Assembly (NCBI GenBank): GCA_019359015.1
Contig: JAHHID010000011.1
Coordinates: 1-64,000, forward strand
DNA from: Spirirestis rafaelensis WJT71-NPBG6
GTDB lineage: Bacteria > Cyanobacteriota > Cyanobacteriia > Cyanobacteriales > Nostocaceae
Length of the DNA: 64,000 nucleotides
Direction of reading: 5' to 3'
Below the pieces are notes generated by a model. The model did not search any database. It was not told the DNA's origin and saw nothing but the letters and a program-made list of their open reading frames with translations. The translations under genes and the position numbers were made by a program. Positions 27,842-37,427 of the stretch are shown in pieces; the first letter of the stretch is position 1; each line of letters begins with the position of its first letter.

Positions 27842-28429
27842 TTTGGTCGATGTGCGATCGCCTACCACTGGCAAAAACCTTTAGTGTATTTTTATACTAG
27901 ATGACCAAAGTCTTTATAGTTCTGCTTCGTCTTGTTTATCACCCTGAATGATAAGTCATGTGAGATAAACAAGTGTCAGTTAAGAAACTGTCACTCACCA
28001 GATTCCCCGTTTAATAGCAGAAGAGATATTCTTAGTAGTGCAAGGAGTGATACCACTTCATAATATGTTTGCTACAGGTTATCTTCGCAGTACTCCTGAA
28101 TTAGGGGTTATTGCTGGTTCCAAATGTTGCATCAAACAAGTGGGTTGGTATACAGTTATACGAGAAAGCGCTTGAGTGAGCAAAACCTCAAGCGCTTGTT
28201 CGTGTTTGTATAAAATAATTAAAGTTCGGTTTCTTAAATAATACCTTGCTCTAAAGGACACCCTACGCAAACGCTAAAATCCAACACCCTAGAAAGGTGC
28301 AACTATACAAACAAAGCCTGCCTCTCGCCATTATAAATATTTCAGCCCACGCAGGTGGGCTTTGTTCGTTTAGCCACAGGCTTATAGCCTGTGGGGGATT
28401 TAAGAAACCCAGCTTCTAGGTCTTTAAAC
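27842..28429. other. Intergenic region with a dispersed palindromic repeat
   Basis: 588 bases without a credible gene; short ORFs lack family features. 28343-28394 holds a hairpin CCCACGCAGGTGGG, then TTTGTTCGTTTAGCC and a perfect palindrome CCACAGGC-TTATA-GCCTGTGG. Related copies lie at 39938-40038. It may act as the bidirectional terminator for the GNAT and leuS genes, which converge here. Confidence 0.7.
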
Positions 28430-30982
28430 TTACCCGATGACGAAGTTTACCAACTTTCCAGGCACCACAATCACCTTTTTAATTTCTTTACCCTCAATGT
28501 AACGCTGGGCAATTTCCGATTCACGGGCGTATTTTTCCAAAGCCGCTTTATCAGCTTGCGCCGGCACTTGAATCGATCCGCGAGTTTTGCCCATAACTTG
28601 AATCACCAAAGTGATTTCATCAGCTACCAAAGCAGCAGGGTCAAATTTTAGCCAAGGTTGAGTGTGAATTGAATCACTGTTGCCCAACAAATGCCACAAT
28701 TCCTCAGTAATGTGTGGTGCAAAAGGCGCCAGCAACATTACCAAAGTTTGAATACCTTCGGCATAAATTGGTGAATCTTTGCAGCTAGCATCAGCTAAAG
28801 CATTACTCAACTTCATCAATTCGGAAATAGCAGTATTAAATTGATAATCCCCCTCCAAATCTTCCGTAACTTCCTTAATAGCAGTATGAATTGCCCGTCG
28901 CAACTCCTTCTCTGTCTTACTTACTTCCCCCGTAGTAACGCGATTTCTCGCGTCTTTATTATTAACAGATGTCACTAAACGCCAAACTCGATTCAAAAAC
29001 CGAAATTGACCTTCAACATCAGCATCTTCCCATTCCAAATCTTTTTCTGGGGGAGCTTTAAACAAGATAAACATGCGTGCAGTATCCGCACCATACTTCG
29101 CCAAAACTTCCTCAGGATCGATGCCATTGTATTTCGACTTAGACATCTTTTCATAGAAAATTTGCAGCGTTTCCCCCGTTTCTGGATCTCTCGGATTTGC
29201 GGGGTCAACTTGTGCCGATGGGATATACTTGCCAGTGACAGGATTTTTGTAAGTTAAACCCTGCACCATACCTTGAGTCAACAGACGTTGGAAGGGTTCG
29301 TCGAAATTCAACAAACCGCGATCGCGCAGTACTTTAGTAAAGAACCGCGAATATAACAAGTGCAAAATCGCGTGTTCAATTCCACCCACATATTGATCCA
29401 CCGACATCCAGTCATTCGTCTTCGCTGAATCAAAAACCTGCTGTTCATTCTTCGCATCAGGATAGCGCAAGAAATACCACGAGGAATCAATAAAAGTATC
29501 CATCGTGTCAGTTTCTCGCTTTGCCGGCGTGCCGCAAGTGGGACAAGGCACATTTACCCAACTTTCTAACTGCGCTAAGGGCGAACCACCGCGCCCACTA
29601 AATTCTACATCTTCCGGCAACTGCACTGGTAAATCTTTATCAGGCACAGGCACAGTCCCACAGTTGGGACAGTAAATTACTGGTATCGGTGCGCCCCAGT
29701 ACCGCTGCCGGGAAATCAACCAATCCCGCAAGCGATATTGTACCCGCGCTTTGCCAAAATTTTGTTTTCCGGCATATTCCACGATCGCTTGCTTGCCTTC
29801 ACCAGACGCCATACCATCAAAGTCACCAGAATTAATCATAATTCCCGGTTCTGTATATGCTTGTGACGTTTGTTGTTCGCCATCTTGTGGTATAATCACC
29901 ACCTTGATGGGTAAATTCTGTTCTTTGGCAAACTTGAAATCCCGGACATCATGCGCGGGTACACCCATCACTGCCCCAGTACCATACTCATACAGTACAT
30001 AATCGGCAATCCAAACCGGAATTTCTTCGCCGGTAAAGGGGTTAATTGCTTTACCACCAGTGGGGATACCCCGCTTCGGCTTATCTTCCGCAGTGCGTTC
30101 CAACTCGCTTTGGTTGGTAACTTCTTGGACAAATGCTTCTACCGCTGCTTGCTGTTCTGGGGTTGTAACCTGCTTTGTTAAAGGATGTTCTGGTGCCAAC
30201 ACCACGTAAGTAACGCCATAAATCGTATCTGGACGGGTGGTGTATACGCCGATTTTTTCATCCATCCCGACGATGGGAAATTCCAAGTACGCACCTGTGG
30301 ATTTACCAATCCAGTTTGCCTGCATCAACTTGACGCGATCAGGCCAACCTGGTAATTTATCTAAATCATTCAACAATTCTTCGGCATAGTCGGTAATCTT
30401 CAAAAACCATTGCCGCAACAATTTGCGCTCAACTTTGGCACCGCTACGCCAAGAACGTCCTTCGCTATCAACTTGCTCGTTTGCCAGTACAGTTTGGTCA
30501 ATGGGGTCCCAATTTACTGCTGCTTCTTTTTGGTAAGCTAACCCCGCTTGTAAAAACTGCAAGAAAATCCACTGCGTCCACTTATAATAATCAGGGGAAC
30601 ATGTAGCTACTTCGCGTTCCCAGTCGATTGACAAACCCAGACGCTGCAATTGCTGCCGCATCTGAGCGATATTTTGATACGTCCACTTTGTCGGTGGAAC
30701 ACCTCTATCAATGGCGGCGTTTTCTGCTGGCAAGCCGAATGCATCCCATCCCATTGGATGCAGTACCCGATAACCTTGCATTCGTTTGAGGCGGGCAATC
30801 ACATCAGTAATCGTATAATTACGGACGTGACCCATGTGTAGGCTGCCCGATGGATAGGGGAACATGGATAAGGCGTAGAATTTTGGCTTGTCGCTGTTTG
30901 TAGGTGTTTTGTCTAAGCCTAATTCAGTCCATGTTTTTTGCCATTTTTCCTCAATTTCTGCTGGGCTATATCGGAACTCCAC
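28430..30982 (-). CDS. leuS: Leucyl-tRNA synthetase
   Basis: 850 residues from a GTG at 30980-30982, preceded at eight bases by AAGGAG; an ATG 18 bases further upstream itself overlaps that ribosome-binding site, so the GTG is better supported. Class I motifs are present: [16 protein letters not shown] (HIGH, about residue 42) and KMSKSKYNG (about 612). The CP1 editing domain with the conserved [12 protein letters not shown] and AHDVRDF segments is intact. Zinc-knuckle-like [10 protein letters not shown] and [11 protein letters not shown] sit in the 440-500 region. It attaches leucine to tRNA-Leu in the cytosol. It is monocistronic and converges on the GNAT gene. Confidence 0.98.
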   Translation of the reverse strand: MEFRYSPAEIEEKWQKTWTELGLDKTPTNSDKPKFYALSMFPYPSGSLHMGHVRNYTITDVIARLKRMQGYRVLHPMGWDAFGLPAENAAIDRGVPPTKWTYQNIAQMRQQLQRLGLSIDWEREVATCSPDYYKWTQWIFLQFLQAGLAYQKEAAVNWDPIDQTVLANEQVDSEGRSWRSGAKVERKLLRQWFLKITDYAEELLNDLDKLPGWPDRVKLMQANWIGKSTGAYLEFPIVGMDEKIGVYTTRPDTIYGVTYVVLAPEHPLTKQVTTPEQQAAVEAFVQEVTNQSELERTAEDKPKRGIPTGGKAINPFTGEEIPVWIADYVLYEYGTGAVMGVPAHDVRDFKFAKEQNLPIKVVIIPQDGEQQTSQAYTEPGIMINSGDFDGMASGEGKQAIVEYAGKQNFGKARVQYRLRDWLISRQRYWGAPIPVIYCPNCGTVPVPDKDLPVQLPEDVEFSGRGGSPLAQLESWVNVPCPTCGTPAKRETDTMDTFIDSSWYFLRYPDAKNEQQVFDSAKTNDWMSVDQYVGGIEHAILHLLYSRFFTKVLRDRGLLNFDEPFQRLLTQGMVQGLTYKNPVTGKYIPSAQVDPANPRDPETGETLQIFYEKMSKSKYNGIDPEEVLAKYGADTARMFILFKAPPEKDLEWEDADVEGQFRFLNRVWRLVTSVNNKDARNRVTTGEVSKTEKELRRAIHTAIKEVTEDLEGDYQFNTAISELMKLSNALADASCKDSPIYAEGIQTLVMLLAPFAPHITEELWHLLGNSDSIHTQPWLKFDPAALVADEITLVIQVMGKTRGSIQVPAQADKAALEKYARESEIAQRYIEGKEIKKVIVVPGKLVNFVIG

Positions 30983-31210
30983 AATGAAAACTCCTTCCAT
31001 GTATTGCGATCGCTTCTGTTTCGCTATTGTGGCATACTCTAGAGTTACGCTGACGGCTTAGGAATGCCAGGGTAAAAATAAACCGTAATCTTATGTGTGT
31101 CAAAGAGTGCTGGTGTAGACGAGCGATCGCGTGCGTGTTTGCAGAACTCTCGTTTTCCTACCATCAACTCGATAAGCTATCATCAGCAGCTTTCGGTACG
31201 CGAAATCACA

Positions 31211-32035
31211 GTGAAAACAGACAGCATTTTCTATAGCTTATTTCAGACATTTCCTAGCATCTTCTTTGAACTAATTAACAAATCTCCAGCGGAAGCTGTT
31301 GGGTATGAATTCACCTCTTGCGAAGTCAAACAACTTGCTTTTCGACTTGACGGTTTATTCTTACCAACCACCAATGACCCAGAAAAACCCTTCTATGTGA
31401 TTGAAGTTCAGTTTCAAGCCGATGAGGATCTATATTACCGCTTGTTTGCTGAATTATTTCTCTACTTGCGGCAATACAAACCTGTATCACCTTGGCAAGT
31501 TGTAGTTATTTATCCCACTCGCGGTATAGAAAGACAGCAAGCTTCACAGTTTAGCGAAATTTTAGCTATAAATCGAGTTAGACGCATTTATTTAGATGAG
31601 TTAGAAGAAGTTGCAGAAACCTCCCTTGGTATTGGTGTTGTTAAACTTGTTATTGAGGCTGAAGAAACCGCACCGCAATTAGCAAGACGTTTAATCGACC
31701 AAGCAAAACAACAGTTAACTGATGAAGTTAGTAAGCGTGACCTCATCAACTTAATTGAGACAATCATTGTTTACAAATTACCAAAAAAGAGCCGCGAGGA
31801 GATTGAAGCAATGTTAGGTTTAAGTGAGTTAAAACAAACTAAAGTTTATCAGGAAGCCTTAGAAGAAGGTTTAACACAAGGTAAGCAGCAAGGTTTAGAA
31901 CAAGGTAAGCAGCAAAGCAAGTTAGAAACAATACCACGAATGATAGAGTTTGGGTTGAGTGAGGATGCGATCGCCCAATTGTTAGATTTACCTTTAGAAG
32001 TAGTTCAGCAAGCAGTACAGCAGACTGATAGATAG
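31211..32035 (+). CDS. Rpn/DUF2887-family PD-(D/E)XK nuclease-like protein
   Basis: 274 residues from a GTG at 31211 (KTDSIFYSLFQTFPSIFFEL), the usual opening of this family; the 5' extension to 31097 is unlike it. The nuclease core has Asp47 in FRLDGLF and Glu65-x-Gln67 in VIEVQFQAD, followed by YYRLFAELFLYLRQY. The C-terminal region carries Gln/Gly-rich repeats (EEGLTQGKQQGLEQGKQQ), typical of these transposase-like proteins, and a final helix AIAQLLDLPLEVVQ. Family members are linked to DNA breakage and recombination. It stands alone, with no DDE transposase or insertion ends nearby. Confidence 0.85.
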   Translation: MKTDSIFYSLFQTFPSIFFELINKSPAEAVGYEFTSCEVKQLAFRLDGLFLPTTNDPEKPFYVIEVQFQADEDLYYRLFAELFLYLRQYKPVSPWQVVVIYPTRGIERQQASQFSEILAINRVRRIYLDELEEVAETSLGIGVVKLVIEAEETAPQLARRLIDQAKQQLTDEVSKRDLINLIETIIVYKLPKKSREEIEAMLGLSELKQTKVYQEALEEGLTQGKQQGLEQGKQQSKLETIPRMIEFGLSEDAIAQLLDLPLEVVQQAVQQTDR

Positions 32036-32127
32036 ATTTTCAATGAGTTTTTTGCCTCTAAGCACATAGTTCGTTATCGGCTGTAACCGCAAAACGCTAC
32101 CCTAGAGGCTAAAGATGAGAAAAAACT

Positions 32128-32697
32128 ATGAAATCCGAAGAAATAGCGGTAACGCTGACAAAATTATTTGATGAAGCAGCTGTTGTAGCGATCGCACCAG
32201 GATCTTGGCAAGTAGAAACCTCTGGTTTTCGGCTATTGGTGCTACTTAGCGAAGATAATACATGGGTGCGAGTTTTGCTGCCAATTGTGCCAGTACAAGA
32301 GGCTCAACCCTTGTTAGAACAGTTGCTAGAAGCGAATTTTGATGACACTCAAGAAGTACGCTATGCCGTGTATGAAGGGGTAGTGTGGGGAGTATTTCAG
32401 CACAATAGTAACACTTTGGTAAGTGCGGATTTGGAGAGTGCGATCGCCCGACTAGCATCTTTACATCAAGCTGGTTTAGATGATGTCTTCACTCGGCTAA
32501 TTGAAAATCGCATTCGACAAATTATCCTAGCTGCAAAACAGCAAGGACAATCCCAGCAAGCTACCATGCAAAATTTAGAACGATTTTACGCTGAAGGATT
32601 GTTAGGTGAAATAGAACAAACTCCAGAAGCACAAGCAGAAGTTATCGCTGCTTGGCAACGTCAGTTAGAAAGTCTATGGGATCAAGTAGAACCGTAA
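32128..32697 (+). CDS. Conserved cyanobacterial protein, unknown function
   Basis: 189 residues, starting MKSEEIAVTLTKLFDEAAVV. The N-terminal 110 residues alternate strands and helices (WQVETSGFRLLVLLSEDNTW, RVLLPIVPVQEAQPLLEQLL), in a pattern reminiscent of YbjN/secretion-chaperone-like folds, though I cannot prove it. The C-terminal half is helical and Gln-rich (IILAAKQQGQSQQATMQNLE). No Cys, no signal peptide. It begins 92 bases after the Rpn-like gene on the same strand and could share its transcript. The fold suggestion is tentative. Confidence 0.7.
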   Translation: MKSEEIAVTLTKLFDEAAVVAIAPGSWQVETSGFRLLVLLSEDNTWVRVLLPIVPVQEAQPLLEQLLEANFDDTQEVRYAVYEGVVWGVFQHNSNTLVSADLESAIARLASLHQAGLDDVFTRLIENRIRQIILAAKQQGQSQQATMQNLERFYAEGLLGEIEQTPEAQAEVIAAWQRQLESLWDQVEP

Positions 32698-32772
32698 CAA
32701 TTGATGCATTCGCTCATTCAGAGTTTTCCTAAGTGGTGGCAAGCATTTTTAATGTGCAACAGATGATTCATT

Positions 32773-33162
32773 ATGGATATTGTTCAAATCCTCAAAGAAG
32801 ACTATCAAAGATTTCCCGTAAATCAAACTTACAGCATCTACGCTGAAGATGTTTATTTTCAAGATCCGCTTAACAAATTTCGTGGTGTCAAGCTGTACAA
32901 ACTGATGATTAAATTCATCGAGACTTTCTTTTTAAATCCGAAAATGGATTTACATGACATTCAAAAAGAGGGAGACACAATTAAAACTAAGTGGACACTC
33001 AATTGGAATACACCTCTACCGTGGAAACCACACATCTCTATCCCTGGCTGGAGTGAGTTACGCCTCAACTCTGATAGTCTTATTATTTCTCACATCGATT
33101 ATTGGAATTGTTCGCGTCTAGACGTGCTAAAGCAGCATTTATTTCCTTTAAAAAGTCGATAA
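32773..33162 (+). CDS. DUF2358-family protein (NTF2-like)
   Basis: 129 residues. The sequence MDIVQILKEDYQRFPVNQTY followed by IYAEDVYFQDPLNKFRGV is characteristic of the DUF2358 family of cyanobacteria and plastids, with the NTF2-like cone fold. Later motifs include IKTKWTLNWNTPLPWKP and GWSELRLNSDSLIISH, then HIDYWNCSRLDVL. No catalytic residues are defined for the family. It lies 42 bases before the ArsA/Get3-like gene, same strand. Confidence 0.85.
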   Translation: MDIVQILKEDYQRFPVNQTYSIYAEDVYFQDPLNKFRGVKLYKLMIKFIETFFLNPKMDLHDIQKEGDTIKTKWTLNWNTPLPWKPHISIPGWSELRLNSDSLIISHIDYWNCSRLDVLKQHLFPLKSR

Positions 33163-33204
33163 TGTAAATAAATGTAAATAATCCTCAGCTAGGACAGATC
33201 ATCC

Positions 33205-34395
33205 ATGCGTGTAATTTTGATGACAGGCAAAGGTGGCGTAGGCAAAACCTCCGTAGCGGCAGCTACTGGACTGCGTTGTGCGGAACTAGGCTATCGCACA
33301 CTTGTTTTGAGTACAGATCCGGCACACTCCTTAGCAGACAGTTTTGATTTAGAACTAGGACATGCAGCGCGAGAAATTCGCCCAAATTTGTGGGGTGCAG
33401 AACTCGATGCGCTGTTAGAACTAGAGTCAAACTGGGGTGCCGTCAAACGCTATATAACCCAAGTTTTGCAAGCGCGGGGTTTGGACGGGGTACAAGCGGA
33501 AGAATTAGCAATTTTACCAGGCATGGATGAGATTTTTGGCTTGGTAAGAATGAAACGCCACTACGACGAAGGCGAGTATGATGTTTTGATTATCGACTCA
33601 GCCCCGACTGGTACAGCATTGCGTCTGTTGAGTTTACCAGAAATCAGTGGCTGGTATATGCGGCGATTTTATAAACCGTTTCAAAACATCTCTGTAGCAC
33701 TTAGACCTTTAGTTGAACCTTTTTTTAGACCGATCGCGGGTTTTTCTTTGCCAGATAAAGAGGTGATGGATGCACCTTATGAATTTTATGAGCAAATTGA
33801 AGCTCTAGAAAAAGTATTAACTGATAATACTCAAACTTCAGTGCGGCTAATCACTAATCCAGAAAAAATGGTGATTAAAGAGTCTCTCCGCGCTCATGCT
33901 TATTTGAGTTTGTATAATGTGGCAACGGATTTAATTATAGCTAATCGCATCATTCCCGACGAAGTACAAGATCCATTTTTCCAACGTTGGAAAGAAAATC
34001 AGCAGCAATATCGCCAAGAAATTCATGACAACTTTCTTCCTCTGCCTGTGAAAGAAGCACCGCTTTTTTCTGAAGAACTTTGCGGTTTAGCAGCGTTAGA
34101 AAGATTGAAGGAAACGCTCTACAAAGATGAAGACCCGACTCAAGTTTATTACAAAGAAACGACAATCCGAATAGTGCAAGATAATAACCAATACAGTTTG
34201 GAACTTTATTTACCTGGGATTCCCAAAAACCAAGTGCAGCTTAGTAAAAGTGGAGACGAATTAAACATCACAATAGGCAATCATCGCCGTAATTTAGTAT
34301 TACCCCAAGCTTTGGCAGCATTGCAACCATCTGGCGCCAAGATGGAAGATGATTATTTGAAAATTCGCTTTGCTGACGCTGTGAAAATTAGTTAG
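33205..34395 (+). CDS. Get3/ArsA-like ATPase with C-terminal HSP20-like domain
   Basis: 396 residues. The deviant P-loop is [17 protein letters not shown] (residues 6-22), with the ArsA/Get3 [12 protein letters not shown] switch and [16 protein letters not shown] (A-loop/switch II). Residues about 310-395 ([18 protein letters not shown] onward to [10 protein letters not shown]) form a beta-sandwich like the ArsA HSP20-like domain found in cyanobacterial homologues. There is no arsenite-type cysteine pair and no Get3 CxxC dimer zinc motif. Family members target tail-anchored proteins or act as chaperones; a role in membrane protein or photosystem assembly is plausible but not shown. Confidence 0.9.
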   Translation: MRVILMTGKGGVGKTSVAAATGLRCAELGYRTLVLSTDPAHSLADSFDLELGHAAREIRPNLWGAELDALLELESNWGAVKRYITQVLQARGLDGVQAEELAILPGMDEIFGLVRMKRHYDEGEYDVLIIDSAPTGTALRLLSLPEISGWYMRRFYKPFQNISVALRPLVEPFFRPIAGFSLPDKEVMDAPYEFYEQIEALEKVLTDNTQTSVRLITNPEKMVIKESLRAHAYLSLYNVATDLIIANRIIPDEVQDPFFQRWKENQQQYRQEIHDNFLPLPVKEAPLFSEELCGLAALERLKETLYKDEDPTQVYYKETTIRIVQDNNQYSLELYLPGIPKNQVQLSKSGDELNITIGNHRRNLVLPQALAALQPSGAKMEDDYLKIRFADAVKIS

Positions 34396-34396
34396 A

Positions 34397-34462
34397 AGAC
34401 GCGATGTTCCTCGCGTCTGTACAAAAATTAGGAATTGTAGAGACGCGATGTTCCTCGCGTCT
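34397..34462. repeat. Two AGACGCGAT...CGCGTCT palindromes, 44 bases apart
   Basis: Identical hairpins at 34397-34418 and 34441-34462 (stem AGACGCGA, loop TGTTCC, stem TCGCGTCT) each followed by GTAC. Related palindromes sit at 37174-37198 and, in coding sequence, at 39515-39534. Placed between convergent ArsA-like and dnaN genes, they may serve as terminators. Confidence 0.9.
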
Positions 34463-34532
34463 GTACGGGAATTAGGAGTTACCTAAATAGAGAAAAAAAT
34501 CCTAGTCCCTAATCCAAGCGTCCCTAATCCCT

Positions 34533-35702
34533 TTAACTCCTAAGTTGCACCGGCATTGCTAAATAAGTCATCTTTAAACCACTTAATGGTGTAAAAATCA
34601 CCGGAGTTAGATTTCCATTTAGCTGCATTTGAATTTCTGGAGATGGCAACGCTTTTAAGCCTTCCATTAAATATTTGATATTAAAGGCAATATCTATATT
34701 TTCCCCTGATATTTGTTGCGCCGGCATCGACTCTCTACCGCTACCGACATCTTGAGATTCTACAGATAAGGTAATTTCCCCTGCGTCACTGTCAATGCTG
34801 ATTTTTACGATATTATTTTTTTGATCTGCTAAGACAGCAATTCGCTCTAAGGTACTAACTAACTGTCGTCGTTCTAGCGTTAATGTTCGCTCAAATTGGC
34901 GAGGGATAAGTAATCGATAAGCGGGATATTGTCCTTCTAAAATTCGGCTTGTTAAGCGTTGATTTGGCCATTGAAATACAATTTGACCTTGATCGAAGTA
35001 TAAGGCTACAGTTTCTTCTTCGGAGGAACTATGAGCCAACATCCGCTCTAGTTCGCGCATGGCTCTGTTTGGTACTGTCACCTCTAGTTGATTTTCAGCA
35101 CTAGCAACAGCACTTTCGTTGAGCGTTTCTACAACTGCTAAACGATGTCCATCTGTCGCTGCAAATTCCAGCGCGTCTTGTTTGAGTGTTAAATGCACTC
35201 CGGTAAGCACTTGCTTAGTTTCATCGCTACTGGTTGCAAATAAACAACCGCGCAATCCTTCAATTAATGCAGCAGCGGTAAGATGAATTGCTTCGATATT
35301 TTCGATTACAGGTAGTTCGGGATACTCTTCCGCTCCCATTGCTCTTAGCTGATAACGCCCACTTTTGGGTGTGAGTGTAACAATTATACCTTCGCCTCCT
35401 GGGGTTTCGGCAACACTTGCGGATTCATCTTCTAAGGTGATTTCTCCTTCGGGAAGACGAGAGGTAATATCTACGAGTAGTTTAGCAGGAAGTGCGATCG
35501 CTCCGGATTGGATAACTTCAGCGCTAAAGCTGGTGCGGATACCTAAGCTGAGATCAAAGGCTGTTAAACTTACAGAGTTAGTTTGAGCATCCGCTTGCAG
35601 TAACACGTTAGCAAGTACCGGATGAGTTGGACGTGATGGGACTGCACGACTAACAATTGAGAGGTTTGTACTGAGGTCGCTTTGGGAGCAAACTAATTTC
35701 AT
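34533..35702 (-). CDS. dnaN: DNA polymerase III beta subunit (sliding clamp)
   Basis: 389 residues from the ATG at 35700-35702 (MKLVCSQSDLSTNLSIVSRA), the typical DnaN start; the 30 codons upstream are non-homologous. Three similar clamp domains follow: residues 1-125, 126-255 and 256-389, including LPAKLLVDITSRLPEGEI, RAMGAEEYPELP and DGHRLAVVETLN, and the C-terminal LNGNLTPVIFTPLSGLK with the final YLAMPVQLRS that forms part of the partner-binding pocket. It encircles DNA and tethers polymerase. It is not linked here to dnaA, as is usual in cyanobacteria. Confidence 0.97.
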   Translation of the reverse strand: MKLVCSQSDLSTNLSIVSRAVPSRPTHPVLANVLLQADAQTNSVSLTAFDLSLGIRTSFSAEVIQSGAIALPAKLLVDITSRLPEGEITLEDESASVAETPGGEGIIVTLTPKSGRYQLRAMGAEEYPELPVIENIEAIHLTAAALIEGLRGCLFATSSDETKQVLTGVHLTLKQDALEFAATDGHRLAVVETLNESAVASAENQLEVTVPNRAMRELERMLAHSSSEEETVALYFDQGQIVFQWPNQRLTSRILEGQYPAYRLLIPRQFERTLTLERRQLVSTLERIAVLADQKNNIVKISIDSDAGEITLSVESQDVGSGRESMPAQQISGENIDIAFNIKYLMEGLKALPSPEIQMQLNGNLTPVIFTPLSGLKMTYLAMPVQLRS

Positions 35703-35787
35703 GGTCAGGTCAAGAAGAGTGAGGAAATATGCTTTTCCCATTGTTGCGAACAATGTCACGTTTGGGAAACTGAGCGATGCGGAGTAG

Positions 35788-36270
35788 CGCAACCTGACGG
35801 AACGCTCTCAAACAATAAAATCAGAAGCTACAGCCTTTGCTAGTGGCGATTATATCTTGTTAACAGGAGCTAAACCCAATCCTCCACTAGATGGTAATCC
35901 GGGACCTTTAAGTATTACATTTGAGAAGCCTGTAAAAAGTGCTGGCACTCAACTAGCTGTAGCTTTTGAATTAAATCCATATAAAGCATTTGTTTCAGCT
36001 TTTGATGACGCAAATCAAGAGCTGGGGACTTTTTCTTTAGATGCAATTTCCTCATTAGCGTTGGAGAACTCTGCTGTTTTCCTTGGTGTTAGCAGCGACA
36101 TTGCTAATATTAAGCGGCTGGTTTTTAGTAGTTCTGTGTCAAATCGTCCTTTTGGAATTAATAAACTAAGTATTGCGGCTGTTCCTGAACCTAATTTTAC
36201 TTTTGGATTAATAGCTTTTGGCGCTTTAGGTGCAGTGACACTAAAGCGCAAATTAAACAGAATTAGTTAA
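35788..36270 (+). pseudogene. 5'-truncated PEP-CTERM-anchored protein
   Basis: The frame is open from a stop at 35785-35787 with no good start codon near it; the longest ORF with a start uses a TTG at 35857 in mid-strand (GDYILLTGAKPN). The C-terminus is a clear PEP-CTERM sorting signal: AVPEPNFTFGLIAFGALGAV followed by TLKRKLN, i.e. a Val-Pro-Glu-Pro motif, a hydrophobic helix and a basic tail. The 5' part, including the signal peptide, is missing, replaced by a repeat-type sequence (GGTTGCGCTAC-like complement near 35780-35805). Probably a dead remnant of an exported protein. Confidence 0.75.
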
Positions 36271-36293
36271 TCTTTGAGATTTTCACCTACCAA

Positions 36294-36710
36294 TCAAGTC
36301 TCTTCAATCAGGGGACAAATTGTATCTTCTGGCTTGATTGGTAGACTTTCCCATCCTGATAGTACTCCTTTTAATTCGCCTCGCAGGGTTAACAATTGTT
36401 CTATCTGACGGTCAATCTCTAATATTTTATCTTCCAGCTTTTCTTCAATGCGATCGCACGCTGATTTACCACCATCATAAACTGCCAAGACTTCGCCAAT
36501 CTCTTCTAGACTCAGCCCCAACTTTTGAGCGCGTTTAATAAATGACAGTCGGGTAAGTACATCTGCGGTAAATTGCCGAAAGTTTCCCTCAGTTCGTCCA
36601 GATGACTTGAGTAGACCGAGACTTTCATAATAGCGAATTGTTCTAATGGGGACTTTGCTTTTGGCTGTTACCTGACCAATTAACAGCACTTGATTATCTT
36701 TAGTTAACAC
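36294..36710 (-). CDS. MerR-family metal-type transcriptional regulator
   Basis: 138 residues. Winged-helix N-terminus: IGQVTAKSKVPIRTIRYYES (about 11-30) then LGLLKSSGRTEGNFRQF, the standard MerR HTH and wing. Residues about 85-115 are a dimerisation helix (ACDRIEEKLEDKILEIDRQI). Cys85 at the helix start and Cys132 near the C-terminus (TICPLIEET) are the two likely metal ligands; the spacing is unlike CueR. It is divergent from a heavy-metal P-type ATPase gene, which it probably controls by the promoter-twisting mechanism of the family. The inducing metal cannot be read with certainty. Confidence 0.88.
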   Translation of the reverse strand: MLTKDNQVLLIGQVTAKSKVPIRTIRYYESLGLLKSSGRTEGNFRQFTADVLTRLSFIKRAQKLGLSLEEIGEVLAVYDGGKSACDRIEEKLEDKILEIDRQIEQLLTLRGELKGVLSGWESLPIKPEDTICPLIEET

Positions 36711-36905
36711 GGTAGATTTCTCAACTTATCACACTACAGATAGATAAAAATCAAGCTAAAGTATACCTCTTCACATCTTGCACTAGCCCAACCTAAAGAG
36801 GGCTTGTCATTCCCAACATATTTCAAAACCCTCGCTCTTGTCTGTATCCCACCTCAGAATAAATTCTAAGGCTAATACCACAAGTCTACTAAATTAGACT
36901 CAAAT

Positions 36906-37018
36906 AATTTCACAATTTACGCAAAACACCCCCAGTCCCCTTATTTTTGTTCAAGTCTTTCTGGCTGAAATGACATATTGACGTTGAAAAACAAAGGTGA
37001 TGCGTAAATTGTGAAATT
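36906..37018. repeat. 113-base element with 18-base perfect inverted termini
   Basis: AATTTCACAATTTACGCA at 36906-36923 is exactly complementary to 37001-37018. The inner 77 bases are unrelated and non-coding. Size and perfect inverted ends suggest a small non-autonomous element between merR and the ATPase gene, but no clear target duplication was recognised. Confidence 0.8.
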
Positions 37019-37163
37019 TATTAGTCGTGTTGAGACGACTTAGGCTATAAGAAAAGGGATTTGAATCCCAGGTGGGCTATCGGTTTGACGATAATTTGGC
37101 TATTAACCAACATTTTAGTGACGACAAGCCCTTATAGGGTAGTAGTAGTCTATCAAATTCATT

Positions 37164-37219
37164 TTGACGGTTAGAGAGACGCGATAAATCGCCGTCTCTA
37201 CAGAAAATCTATCCGTCAA
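37164..37219. repeat. Nested inverted repeat upstream of the metal ATPase
   Basis: TTGACGG at 37164-37170 pairs with CCGTCAA at 37213-37219; inside is the palindrome AGAGACGCGATAAATCG with its complement up to 37199, a member of the AGACGCGAT hairpin family. A terminator, attenuator or inserted element is possible. Confidence 0.75.
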
Positions 37220-37270
37220 TTGGTCTTTGACACACTAGTAGGTGCTATCCAAAATTTTGCATCGGATTGC

Positions 37271-37302
37271 TTGACTCTCCACCTAACTAGAGATTTTAGA
37301 AT
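37271..37302 (+). promoter_or_regulatory. Candidate MerR-type promoter for the metal ATPase
   Basis: TTGACT (37271-37276) and TAGAAT (37297-37302) are separated by 20 bases, longer than the normal 17, as in promoters activated by MerR proteins. The spacer contains CTCT (37275-37278) and AGAG (37289-37292), a short dyad centred between the elements. It lies about 125 bases before the ATPase start codon. Confidence 0.5.
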
Positions 37303-37427
37303 AATTTTAGTAAAGCTGATATTCGTAGGGTACTTTAATCTAGTTTAACGTACTGAAATAATCGAAATCCTGATACATGCGTAAATGCCTTTATATCCTA
37401 CGAATCAGGCATTTTGAATTGTTGAAT

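Noticed and set aside
28079-28270. 63-residue minus-strand ORF between GNAT and leuS
   Set aside because: Poor start context, no recognisable motif and located beside dispersed repeats.
37040-37075. GATTTGAATCCC reminiscent of a tRNA T-arm
   Set aside because: No acceptor stem, anticodon arm or D-arm can be built around it.
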